Shown piece after piece: positions 8,904-16,721 of a stretch of DNA of 64,000 bases (position 1 is its first letter; every line of letters starts with the position of its first letter). The translations under genes and the position numbers were made by a program. Source of the stretch: Streptomyces albipurpureus (GTDB lineage: Bacteria; Actinomycetota; Actinomycetes; Streptomycetales; Streptomycetaceae). The notes below the pieces were generated by a model. That model was not told where the DNA came from, made no database searches, and saw only the letters and a list, made by a program, of their open reading frames with translations. The stretch covers positions 19,680-83,679 of the forward strand of contig NZ_JAMQAW010000041.1 of assembly GCF_023701525.1 (NCBI RefSeq). Direction: 5' to 3'.

Positions 8904-10091
8904 TCACCACCCCACAGGGAGGGTGCGTGGGGCGCGGGTGGTCAGACCGCTGGTCCAGTCGGGGCGAGCGGCCGCGTGGAGGGACGGAAAGTGCCTTGTC
9001 AGGCCGGTGAGCGCCTCCTGGATTTGGACCCGGGCGAGTTGTGCGCCAGCGCAGAAGTGAGCGCCGTGTCCAAAGGCCAGATGAGAGGGAGCGGCCCGGG
9101 TGAGGTCCAGCAGATCGGGCTCCGGGTAGATGTGCTCGTCATGGTTGGCCGATGAGGTGGGTGCGATCACGGCCTCCCCCTCCTTGATCTTCACCCCACC
9201 GAGCACGGTGTCCTCGGTGGCCACCCGAAGGTTGGCGCCCAGGGTGGCCTGCGCGTACCGCAGGAGTTCCTCGACCGCGCTGGGGATCAGTGCGGGCTCG
9301 CGGCACAGCAGCGCATAGCGTTCTGGCTGTTCCAACAGCAGATGGACCAGGCCGGCGAGCCGGTTCGATGTGGTGCCGTAGCCGCCTGCCAGCAGGACGA
9401 TGCAGAACGAGATGAGTTCGCCCTCGCTGAGCTGGTCTCCCTCGTCCCGCGCCGCGATGAGCGCACTCAGCATGTCCTGGGCGGGATCTGCCCGTTTGGC
9501 AGCGATGAGCCCGATGAGATAATCCGTCATTTCTTCCACTGCGGCGGTCACTTCGGCATCGGACCGGGCGGTTACGCTCCGCAGTGCCTCGTTCCAGGCG
9601 TCCAGTCGTTCGCCATCCACCCGAGGGGTCCCCAGCAGATCGCAGATCACAGCCAGCGGTAGGGGGCGGGTGAAGTGTGCGACAAGGTCCCTGGGGGACG
9701 GCTGCCGGGCCAGTTTCATCAGAAGGTCGTCGGTGAGCAGCGCGATGGAAGAACGCATGGCCTCGGCACGGCGGCCGGTGAGTGCGGGCGCGATGAGCTT
9801 GCGCAGCCGGGAGTGATCGGGCGGGTCGGCGGCGAGGATCGAGTCCGGCAGGGTGGTTGTGCGGTTGATCCGGGGGCCTTCTCCCCGGGTGGCGCGGGAG
9901 CGGCTGAACCGGGGATCGGCCAGCACCCGGCGGACATCGGCGTGCCGCGTCACCAGCCAGGCGGTGTCACCACTGGGCAGTCGGACCTTGACCACGGGTG
10001 TATGCCGGCGTAGTTCGGCGAATTCGGGGAGTGGGCCCAGTCCGTCCCTGGACGGGAAGGGGAACGGCAGCAGGTCTTCCTTACGGTTCAC
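8904..10091 (-). CDS. Cytochrome P450
   Basis: 395 residues, normal for a soluble bacterial class I P450. Landmarks: AADPPDHSRLRKL (B-C region, 88-99), I-helix AGGYGTTSN (235-243), ExxR motif EELLR with Glu275 and Arg278, and heme loop FGHGAHFCAG with Cys347 as thiolate ligand. The I-helix reads AGGYGTT in place of the common AG(x)(D/E)T(T/S): the acidic residue before the conserved Thr is absent, which can alter proton delivery and favour non-standard chemistry such as cross-linking. It sits between a methyltransferase and a ferredoxin in a presumed RiPP operon, so the likely substrate is the modified peptide. In other RiPP systems P450s form aryl or C-N/C-C cross-links; which reaction applies here is unknown. 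Confidence 0.95.
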   Translation of the reverse strand: MNRKEDLLPFPFPSRDGLGPLPEFAELRRHTPVVKVRLPSGDTAWLVTRHADVRRVLADPRFSRSRATRGEGPRINRTTTLPDSILAADPPDHSRLRKLIAPALTGRRAEAMRSSIALLTDDLLMKLARQPSPRDLVAHFTRPLPLAVICDLLGTPRVDGERLDAWNEALRSVTARSDAEVTAAVEEMTDYLIGLIAAKRADPAQDMLSALIAARDEGDQLSEGELISFCIVLLAGGYGTTSNRLAGLVHLLLEQPERYALLCREPALIPSAVEELLRYAQATLGANLRVATEDTVLGGVKIKEGEAVIAPTSSANHDEHIYPEPDLLDLTRAAPSHLAFGHGAHFCAGAQLARVQIQEALTGLTRHFPSLHAAARPDWTSGLTTRAPRTLPVGW

Positions 10092-10117
10092 AGCACCCTC
10101 CGTCGTCGGTCGACCGG

Positions 10118-10855
10118 TCAGGCACGTTCGTATACGGAGACGTGGTAGGTGCTTTCCTGGCTGAAGGGTGCGCCCGACCAGTCGCCCCAGCGTTCCTTGA
10201 TCCGTAGACCGGCCCGCTCCGCCATCAGATCGAGTTCGCCGCAGCCCGCGTAGCGGAAGTCGACGTGCATATGCCGGGTGCGGCCGTCCGCGTGGATGAC
10301 GTAGTGCGAGCGGTAGCGCTGGACCGAGGGGTCAAGCTGTCGGTAGCAGAGGACGAGGTGGTCCTCGCCCTCCATCACCACTTGGGGTCCGGTCGCCGCC
10401 GCCAGGGCCTCCGGTAGATGGGAGTCAAAGACGAAGACCCCCGCGGGTGCGAGCCGCGCTGCCACCCGGGCGAAGCAGCGTGCCTGGCTGGCTTGGTCGG
10501 GGAGTTCAAAGAACGTGCCACCGGCGAGGAAGACCAGTGAGTAGGTCCCGGTGACGGAAACCTCGGCGAAGTCCCCGACCGTCACCGGGACGCTCGCTCC
10601 CCCCGGCTTCTCCCGCAGTCGGCGGACCATGGCCTCGGAGCCGTCGATTCCGTGCACATCGATGCCGCGTTCCCGCAGTGGCAGAGCGATCCGGCCGGTG
10701 CCGATGCCGAGTTCGAGTACGGGGCCCTCGCCGGCGAGCGCCGCAAGGGCGCTCACCGTGGCTCCGCTACTGCGACGCTTACCGAACCAGCGGTCGTAGT
10801 CTTCCGCGAACTCTGCGGCGTACCCGGGATGGAAGGCGGGGCGGTCAAGGGTCAT
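10118..10855 (-). CDS. SAM-dependent methyltransferase, class I
   Basis: 245 residues with a Rossmann-type SAM site: motif I VLELGIGTGRIALPL (46-60), acidic loop HGIDGSEAM (about 69-77), motif II-like GDFAEV and FLAGGTFFEL. The C-terminal half (LCYRQLDP, HVDFRYAG, HVSVYERA) resembles small-molecule or peptide-carboxyl methyltransferases of the Methyltransf_25 group. It starts seven bases after the YcaO stop and ends 26 bases before the P450 start. In this setting it probably methylates the peptide (N-terminus or an acidic side chain), but the target is inferred. The precursor is rich in Glu/Asp, which keeps carboxyl methylation possible. Confidence 0.88.
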   Translation of the reverse strand: MTLDRPAFHPGYAAEFAEDYDRWFGKRRSSGATVSALAALAGEGPVLELGIGTGRIALPLRERGIDVHGIDGSEAMVRRLREKPGGASVPVTVGDFAEVSVTGTYSLVFLAGGTFFELPDQASQARCFARVAARLAPAGVFVFDSHLPEALAAATGPQVVMEGEDHLVLCYRQLDPSVQRYRSHYVIHADGRTRHMHVDFRYAGCGELDLMAERAGLRIKERWGDWSGAPFSQESTYHVSVYERA

Positions 10856-10862
10856 GGGGCTC

Positions 10863-12188
10863 CTAACCGAAGGGGTGCGGATGGCCGGAATCGGTACGGG
10901 AAGGCAGGGGGAGGGCCCCGGGGGAAAGCACCCGGACCACCCGCACCCCCGCTTCGCGGGCGGGCTTCGCCGTGGTCTCGACGAGGATCACCTGATGGCC
11001 GGTGTGGTCGGCCAGGACGGTCAGCGGGTCGCGCGCGGGGGCGGGCTGGGCCTCGGGCGGCGGACCGGGCCCCGCTGAGGGGGGCGACGCCTCGAAACCT
11101 TCCTCCGACTGCTTCAGCCGTCTACGCCGTTCTTCCGGCTGTTCGGACTGTTCTCGCTGTTCGGGCCGCTCCCGCCGGACAGAGGACTGCTCCAGCCGGA
11201 CAGGGGAGTGCTCCGGGCGGGCACGGGACTGCTCCGGCCCGGTGTGCGCCTCGTCCGCGGTCGCTGCTGGGCCGAGCCGTCCCACCGGTACGCCCCAGAG
11301 CCTCAGGCTGTCCTGTCGGTGGTAGGCCCACAGGGCATGTTGTACGGCGGTGGTGGGCGGGCTGGTGCCTCGCCACTGCTCCCATGTGCGGCGAGCCACC
11401 GGGGTGGTCATGCTCCAACGCACCATGAGGGCCTCGTACGCCGCTGTCTCCACCAGGGCGGAGATGTCGTCCCCCGGCCCGCACCTCGCTCCGAACGCCT
11501 GGCCGGTGCCGTCGGGCCGGTGCAGACACACCACGGCACAGACGGTCCCGGCGGGCGCGGGGACACTGAATGCCGTCGCCATCAGTTCCCTGGCCTCGAT
11601 CACATCGGCCAGCGGAGTCGGCACCTCGGCGGTGAGGGGGACGGGTGGCCGCGGCTGGAGTCCGTACCAGCTGCGCCGTACCAGGTCGCGTTCGAGCACT
11701 TCCCAGGCGGCGTGCCGTGCGGCCGCCGTGAGATCGGGGTTGGCCGCGACCCCGGTGGAACCGGCCGACGGCAGGGCTTCACACTCGGCCGGGGGGCGGT
11801 GGTGCAGAAACACCGAGCCCGCGGGCACGAATACGTCCGCCCCCAGCGTCGTACGGCCCCGCACCCACAGCCGGCGGGCGTCGGGCCGGACCTCCGGCTC
11901 AAGAACGGGGATGCCCCTGCGCCGCAGCTCCCGCGAGGTTCCCACGGTCTCGGCCGCGGTCTCGGCCTCCCGTCCCGCCATCACATTGCCGAGTCGCTCC
12001 AGGAGTTCTCCGCGTGCGCCGGTGACCACGCGTTCCCGCTGGTGCCCGGCCGCACTGCCGACGAGTACGGGCGCTCCTCCCGCCGCGCTCGTCCCGCCGA
12101 AGGCGGCGGATCGGGCGGCGACCCGGGCGATCAGCACATCCGGATGGTCCTGGTAGGGCGCGAAGACCTGCGGTGCCCATGCGGTCAC
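10863..12188 (-). CDS. YcaO-domain peptide-modifying enzyme
   Basis: 441 residues. The YcaO fold is recognisable from GARGELLERLGNVM (58-70, first ATP/Mg acidic helix), STGVAANPDLTAAARHAAWEVLERD region (144-168, giving the ExxE/ERD motif), ALVETAAYEALMVRW (244-258) and the C-terminal GVRVVRVLSPGALPLP (414-429) ending GHPHPFG. YcaO enzymes use ATP to activate backbone amides for azoline, thioamide or amidine formation. No E1-like/ocin-ThiF partner, TfuA or flavin dehydrogenase is present, so it is a stand-alone YcaO. An insertion at about 314-385 is Gln/Glu/Arg/Pro-rich with degenerate repeats (EQSRARPEHS, RLEQSSVRRE) and is unlike the family core. It overlaps the upstream HExxH gene by ATGA, indicating translational coupling. 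Confidence 0.9.
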   Translation of the reverse strand: MTAWAPQVFAPYQDHPDVLIARVAARSAAFGGTSAAGGAPVLVGSAAGHQRERVVTGARGELLERLGNVMAGREAETAAETVGTSRELRRRGIPVLEPEVRPDARRLWVRGRTTLGADVFVPAGSVFLHHRPPAECEALPSAGSTGVAANPDLTAAARHAAWEVLERDLVRRSWYGLQPRPPVPLTAEVPTPLADVIEARELMATAFSVPAPAGTVCAVVCLHRPDGTGQAFGARCGPGDDISALVETAAYEALMVRWSMTTPVARRTWEQWRGTSPPTTAVQHALWAYHRQDSLRLWGVPVGRLGPAATADEAHTGPEQSRARPEHSPVRLEQSSVRRERPEQREQSEQPEERRRRLKQSEEGFEASPPSAGPGPPPEAQPAPARDPLTVLADHTGHQVILVETTAKPAREAGVRVVRVLSPGALPLPSRTDSGHPHPFG

Positions 12189-13135
12189 CCGGGACTCTCC
12201 AGCAAGGCGGCGGACTCGGCGAGCACGCGCCGCCCATGGGGGGTCAGGGCCTGGCGGTGGGCGGTCAGGGTGTCCACGGCCTGGTGCGCGGAGACCAGCA
12301 ACTGGGCGTGCCGTGCGTCGACCGCGGAGCCCTGGCCGGCGAGCCGCCGGTACAGCAGCACACTCCGCGCGAGGACGACCAACTGCTGGAACAGGCCGGT
12401 CAGCGGTCGTGGGTCGGCCCGCAGCGGAGTGGTGACGAGCAGACCACCACTGCCGCCCGGCGCGTCCGGTGCACCGGAGCTCAGGAGCCGCTCGGGCTGG
12501 AGGAAGGGATCAGCCACCGCCGCGGCGTTGCATCGGGTGTGCGCTCCCTCGTGCACCAGTGCCTCGGCGAGGCGCACGACTCCAGACAGCCCGGTGGCGC
12601 TCTCGGTCAGGCGGACCCGGTTGACGAGCACGGCGCCGTGGATGGTGAAGTCCGTGTACCCGTTGATCGCATCGCCTTCGAGCAGAGCGATCTCCATGAC
12701 CGTTTCCCGTATCTCATCGGCGTACTCGGGCCAGATCCGGTTCAGCAGTCCGACGGTCTCCGCGAGCACCTCGCGCTCCGCGGCCTGCCAGCGGGCGAGA
12801 GCAAGGGTGACCGGCTGGCCGTTCGCCCCCCTGCGGGGCGGGATCGACCGCAGGGCACGGGTGACGCTGCGGCTGAGGTGGCCCCCCGGTTCGGCCGGAC
12901 CGAAGACGGGCGGGGGCAGCCGGTCAAGCGCGTCCATGAGGGTCCGCCGACGGTCCGGGGTGAGCGGCCCCGACCGCAGTTCCCGTTGCGCGGTGTGGAC
13001 GACATCAACCGCCGCCGGATGTCCCAGACTGCCCCTGGGCGCGGCCAACCCGGCCCGGTCGAGTACCTCCCGCATGCGCTCCAGCAGGACTGTCCGCTCC
13101 TTGACGGCTCCGGCTGCATCCGGCTCGACGTACAT
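12185..13135 (-). CDS. HExxH-motif protein, probable 2-oxoglutarate peptide beta-hydroxylase
   Basis: 316 residues. The key motif is LAEALVHEGAHTRCN, with HEGAH at 195-199. The surrounding helix (RLTESATGLSGVVRLAEAL) and the GYTDFTIHGAVLVN strand upstream fit the HEXXH-motif RiPP-associated family (TIGR04267-like), members of which were shown to be non-heme iron, 2-oxoglutarate-dependent peptide beta-hydroxylases, not proteases. I recognise the motif and context; the hydroxylase assignment is by family and operon. The start at 13135 has GGAGAGGG just upstream. It is the first enzyme gene after the precursor and overlaps the YcaO gene by four bases. Candidate hydroxylation sites are Asp, Leu or other residues in the precursor tail. 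Confidence 0.8.
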   Translation of the reverse strand: MYVEPDAAGAVKERTVLLERMREVLDRAGLAAPRGSLGHPAAVDVVHTAQRELRSGPLTPDRRRTLMDALDRLPPPVFGPAEPGGHLSRSVTRALRSIPPRRGANGQPVTLALARWQAAEREVLAETVGLLNRIWPEYADEIRETVMEIALLEGDAINGYTDFTIHGAVLVNRVRLTESATGLSGVVRLAEALVHEGAHTRCNAAAVADPFLQPERLLSSGAPDAPGGSGGLLVTTPLRADPRPLTGLFQQLVVLARSVLLYRRLAGQGSAVDARHAQLLVSAHQAVDTLTAHRQALTPHGRRVLAESAALLESPG

Positions 13136-13394
13136 GCCGCCCTCTCCTCAGACCGCTCGACACTGCCTCAGATCCGACACTGCCTCAGATCCGACCTGCC
13201 GCGAAGGTGTTCCAGAGCCGTGCTCCAGGGCTGACCTGCCGGCGCTGGCGCTGACTTCCACTGGCTGCGCTTGGTGATACGGCTGCTCTCACCGCATGAC
13301 CGCATGGACTAGCGGGGACCGGACCGCACGGTTGTCGCGGCCGTTCACGGTCCGCTGGAGCTACTGGCTGCTGGATCGCTGGATCCGTTGAGAC

Positions 13395-13426
13395 GTGCGG
13401 CGGGCCCGAGAGAGGTCCCGCCGCAC
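13395..13426 (-). terminator. Hairpin between RiPP precursor and modification genes
   Basis: Perfect 10-base stem (GTGCGGCGGG / CCCGCCGCAC) with a 12-base loop, beginning 22 bases after the precursor stop. No U-tract. In RiPP operons such a partial terminator raises precursor mRNA relative to the enzyme genes; I infer the same here. The remaining 13136-13394 holds a tandem CACTGCCTCAGATCCGA pair and no gene. Confidence 0.7.
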
Positions 13427-13447
13427 GGGCTTGCGCATCGCCAGTCT

Positions 13448-13522
13448 CTAGTCGGGGAGGTCGACCATCAGTGCGAACTCGGGCAGTTCCGCTTCCTCGA
13501 CCTGCTCGATTTCTTCGTTCAT
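13448..13522 (-). CDS. Candidate RiPP precursor peptide, 24 residues
   Basis: A very short open frame read directly from the sequence: ATG at 13522, TAG at 13448-13450, with AAGGGAG placed ideally eight bases upstream. The peptide has an acidic N-terminal half (MNEEIEQVEE) and ends LPEFALMVDLPD. Composition is striking: eight acidic Glu in the first fifteen residues and no Cys, Ser, Thr, Gly, Trp, Tyr, His, Lys or Arg anywhere; one Phe is the only aromatic. It is the first frame of a minus-strand operon of peptide-tailoring enzymes and is separated from them by a hairpin, the typical RiPP layout. The leader/core boundary is unknown; the conserved-looking LPEF-ALMVDLPD tail is the likely core. 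An alternative is a small leader peptide used for regulation only. Confidence 0.72.
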   Translation of the reverse strand: MNEEIEQVEEAELPEFALMVDLPD

Positions 13523-14283
13523 CGAGACTCCCTTCACCTCACCCGGCCCACCGCTGTCGGTAGGAGTCCACCGGCAGGCTCATCGTCAGGGAAGGAAGAC
13601 CCAGGTGCCAAGAGTCACCGCCTCCACGCAGTGGGTAATGGACGGTGTTGTGGCGTCCTGAATCCGACTTGCCATCCTCGCCGGAGACGAGGCCTCCGCA
13701 ACGCCACTCCGCCCGGCCCTGCACATACCCTCAGGACCCAGCCAGAGGAGAGGTCTCCAGCACAGCTGGTGATCGTTCACAACCTCGCCGCTTCCGCCTG
13801 CCCGGGCGGCCTCCGGCTGCTGAGGGGGGCCGGAAACGGTACTGCTGCCCGACCTGTCCCCAAACGGGATCGGGTACGCCGCTCTGCCGCAGCCTTCGAG
13901 CGCCCGGGCCAGGGGGACCCACCAGTGCGGCTGCCCGCGCGGTCTTCTCCCCGCACCACCATGCCGAGCGATCCGCCCTGCCCACCGGAAACCCGGCCAG
14001 GACCAGGAACCTGACCGAGACCATGAACCCCTGGACCAGGAAAGCCGACCTCGACCAGGAAGCCGACCGTGGTGCCTACCGAATCCGTCCTGCCGGTCGT
14101 TGCGGCACGCATGTCCCACGCGCTTCCCCCAGCGTTGGGTCGACAGGTCCATTCGTGGCCCATGGAAAACGCGTCGGAGCGCCGTCCCGCCTCGACACCA
14201 CGGCTCCCACAAGCTAGCGATGCGGCGGAGGCGGCCGGGTTCCGGGGAGCGCGGACACCCGCAGTCCACAGGAGGAGGACCGG
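13523..14283. other. Divergent intergenic region between RiPP operon and antiporter
   Basis: About 760 bases containing the promoters of both flanking transcription units. Frames on both strands look random. A run of CCAGGA/GACC-rich short repeats lies at about 13993-14070. The antiporter RBS (GGAGGAGGAC) is at 14270-14279. I see no second precursor-like frame and no gene. Confidence 0.5.
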
Positions 14284-15555
14284 GTGAATCCATGGGCTGT
14301 CATCGCGACGGGCTCGGTGATCGCCGGCTATGCGGCGGTATCGCGCCGGCTGTCCAGCACCTGCGTCTCCGGGCCGATGGTGTTCGTCAGCTGCGGCCTT
14401 GCCATCGGACCCCTATGGCTCGACCTGATCGACCGCGCCCATGACGCGGAACTCGCCCGCGCACTGCTGGAGAGCGCCCTGGCCCTGGTGCTGTTCACCG
14501 GAGCCGCATCGATCAGACGGCGGGATCTGCGCCGGGAACGCTCCCTGCCCTCGCGGCTACTGGCAGTGGGCCTGCCACTGACCATGGCCATCGGTTGGCT
14601 CGTCGCCTGGGCCGTACTACCCGGTCTGAGCGGTTGGGAACTGGCCGTGGTCGCCATCATCCTGGCGCCCACCGATGCCGCGCTGGGTGAACAGGCCGTA
14701 TCGAACAGCCGCGTCCCCGCCCAGGTACGACATGGACTCAGCGTCGAATCAGGCCTCAACGACGGCATCGTGCTGCCGTTCTTTCTGCTGGCGCTCGCGG
14801 CCGCCGGTGGCGGTGAGCATGGAGAGCAGGGTCCGTTGGCGGCCTTCTTCCTCGCCCTCGTCGCCAGCAGCGCCATTGGCCTCACGGCCGGCTGGCTGGG
14901 GGCGCGGGTGCTGCGCTGGTCAGCACTCCGGCGCTGGAGCACCGAAAGCTGGCGGCAGATCCTGATCCTGGCCGTGCCCGCCACGGCCTACGCACTCTGC
15001 GTAGTGATTGACGGGAGCGGCTTCATCGGGGCCTGGACCGCCGGCCTGGCCTTCGGCTCGGTACTGCGTACCAAGACCCCCGCCGGTCAGGCAGCGACCA
15101 CCGAAGAGCACATCCACCGCGAAGTCGAGTTCAGCGATCGGCTCGGTGAATTCCTGGCCGCACTGAGCTTTGTGCTGTTCGGGGGGCTGATTCTCGGACC
15201 CGCGCTCCAGCACGCCGATGGACGGATGGTGCTGTACGCCGTGCTCAGCCTCACCGTCATCCGCATGGTTCCGGTCGTCATCGCCTTGTGGGGCACCGGG
15301 CTGCGGGCGCCCACCGTGGCGTACATCGGCTGGTTCGGTCCGCGCGGGCTCGCGTCCGTGGTGTTCGGACTGATCGCCTTCGAGGAGGGGCTCCCCGGAA
15401 CAGAGCTGCTCAGCGGGGTGGTGGCCGTGACGGTGGCGCTCAGTGTCTATCTGCATGGGGCGTCGGCCGTGTTCCTGGGGTCCCGCTACGGCTCCTGGTA
15501 CACCGACGCTCTGCGCCACTCCCCAGATCTACGGGAGGGCCGGACGGGACCGTAG
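14284..15555 (+). CDS. Cation:proton antiporter (CPA1, Na+/H+ exchanger family)
   Basis: 423 residues with about 12 predicted membrane segments. Family motifs: APTDAALGEQAV (about 126-137) and ESGLNDGIVLPFF (about 157-169), which contains the Asn-Asp pair expected for cation/proton exchange, then GFIGAWTAGLAFG and WFGPRGLASVVFGL near the C-terminus. The GTG at 14284 follows GGAGGAGGAC at ideal spacing. It exports a monovalent cation in exchange for protons at the cytoplasmic membrane; the ion cannot be told from sequence. It is divergent from the RiPP operon and not obviously part of it, though peptide export is unassigned in that operon. Confidence 0.92.
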   Translation: MNPWAVIATGSVIAGYAAVSRRLSSTCVSGPMVFVSCGLAIGPLWLDLIDRAHDAELARALLESALALVLFTGAASIRRRDLRRERSLPSRLLAVGLPLTMAIGWLVAWAVLPGLSGWELAVVAIILAPTDAALGEQAVSNSRVPAQVRHGLSVESGLNDGIVLPFFLLALAAAGGGEHGEQGPLAAFFLALVASSAIGLTAGWLGARVLRWSALRRWSTESWRQILILAVPATAYALCVVIDGSGFIGAWTAGLAFGSVLRTKTPAGQAATTEEHIHREVEFSDRLGEFLAALSFVLFGGLILGPALQHADGRMVLYAVLSLTVIRMVPVVIALWGTGLRAPTVAYIGWFGPRGLASVVFGLIAFEEGLPGTELLSGVVAVTVALSVYLHGASAVFLGSRYGSWYTDALRHSPDLREGRTGP

Positions 15556-15956
15556 CCAGCGTCGTTCGCCCCCGCCGGGCACGTCCCCCTGCTCAAGCCC
15601 GATGGCCAGTCCCGCAAGCCGTATCCCCGTCGCTCAAGCCCGAGCCCCCTGGCTCTCACCTGAAAACCTGCCGCTCAGGGTCGAAAGCCTGCCGCCCGCG
15701 CTGGAAAACCTGTCGCGCGAGGCTGAGGTTCTGTCGGTGCGGAGCCTGGAGCCCCACTGTCTTCGGGGCGAGACGCCGGGTTCCGCTCCAGCGCCGGGAC
15801 CCGGCCAGAACCCTGACGCGGGGCGCCCTCCGGGGGAACGCTCCCCTCCCGGTGAATCAATATCTATGACCGTGAAGTGAGAAATCGGCGCAACGCGCGG
15901 TGAGAGTTTCTCTCACAACAGGCAGCACAGAATTACTTACCACGCCTAGCTGATCG
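15556..15956. other. Intergenic region, no supported gene
   Basis: About 400 bases. From about 15650 to 15770 there is a loose repeat of CTGCCGC/GAAAxCCTG elements that in one frame reads like Leu/Glu-rich heptads, but there is no RBS or start. I see no gene. Confidence 0.4.
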
Positions 15957-16141
15957 TGTCGTGCTACTGTTGATCTCAGTTGCAGTTTTGGTTCCCAAAA
16001 ACTTCAAGTTCACTCACCGGCCTTCCGGGTCGGTGGGAGTGCTTTTGTATTTCCGGATTTTTTCCGGGCGGGGCAATCATCGCGGCGACGCGGAGCCCGC
16101 ACAGTGCGGACTCCGGGCACTGCCCCCGAAGGAGATTTAAC
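15957..16141 (+). promoter_or_regulatory. Long 5' leader of the cold-shock gene
   Basis: The 180 bases before the csp start are markedly T/A-rich in places for this genome (GCAGTTTTGGTTCCC, GGATTTTTTCC) and lack a coding frame. The RBS AAGGAGA is at 16129-16135. Csp mRNAs commonly have structured long leaders that respond to temperature; I infer the same function. A complementary pair CCCGCACAGTGCGGACTCC near 16095-16113 can form a small hairpin. Confidence 0.5.
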
Positions 16142-16345
16142 ATGGCTGCTGGTACCGTCAAGTGGTTCAACGCTGAAAAGGGTTTTGGCTTCATCGAGCA
16201 GGACGGTGGCGGGCCTGACGTGTTCGCCCACTACTCGAACATCGCCGCCCAGGGTTTCCGTGAGCTGCAGGAAGGTCAGAAGGTGACCTTCGACATCGCG
16301 CAGGGCCAGAAGGGCCCGACGGCCGAGAACATCGTTCCGGCCTAA
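16142..16345 (+). CDS. Cold-shock protein (CspA family)
   Basis: 67 residues, a single cold-shock domain. RNP1 is KGFGFIEQ (15-22) and RNP2 is DVFAHYS (28-34), preceded by the standard GTVKWFNAEKG. It binds single-stranded RNA/DNA and melts mRNA structure. ATG at 16142 follows AAGGAGA. A perfect terminator hairpin ends the unit 19 bases after the stop. The DEAD-box helicase gene that follows is a common neighbour in Streptomyces and acts in the same RNA-remodelling process. Confidence 0.97.
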   Translation: MAAGTVKWFNAEKGFGFIEQDGGGPDVFAHYSNIAAQGFRELQEGQKVTFDIAQGQKGPTAENIVPA

Positions 16346-16363
16346 CGCTCACGCGCACTACAC

Positions 16364-16399
16364 AGCTGGGGCCCGCACCTTGGGGTGCGGGCCCCAGCT
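16364..16399 (+). terminator. Terminator of the csp gene
   Basis: Perfect 16-base stem (AGCTGGGGCCCGCACC and its complement) with a TTGG loop, followed by CGTTG. Confidence 0.92.
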
Positions 16400-16721
16400 C
16401 GTTGCATTTCAGGACACAGCCCCGACGGCCCTGCCGAAGTTCCTTCGGTTCAGGGCGCGAGCTCGGGGACCTGTGCGGGTCTCACCGCGTGACGGATGCT
16501 CCGTCAAGGCTCCGGATGAGAATCCGTGAGAGCCACATCTACCGCACACCCCGGGCGTTTACGCCTGGACCGTGCGACTCATTTAAGCGTTTCCACCCAT
16601 GTGGATTTATCCATCGGTCGGATTCGCATTCGTATTTCGCTTGGCCCGTTTCTTGCGATTCTCTGCGCTGCTTCTTGCTGCGGGAATTCCTTGATACGTG
16701 CCGCATCGAGGAAGGTTCCGC

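Noticed and set aside
12185..13135. HExxH motif read as a zinc metallopeptidase
   Set aside because: No signal peptide, no third ligand pattern of known peptidase clans, and the RiPP operon context plus flanking sequence fit the peptide beta-hydroxylase family better.
11208..13277. 689-codon plus-strand frame across YcaO and HExxH genes
   Set aside because: Antisense shadow. The minus-strand frames carry the YcaO and HExxH signatures, coupled starts and RBSs.
13136..13394. Other short minus-strand frame (ATG at about 13310, about 45 codons) as alternative precursor
   Set aside because: No RBS, basic and random composition, and it lies on the enzyme side of the hairpin.
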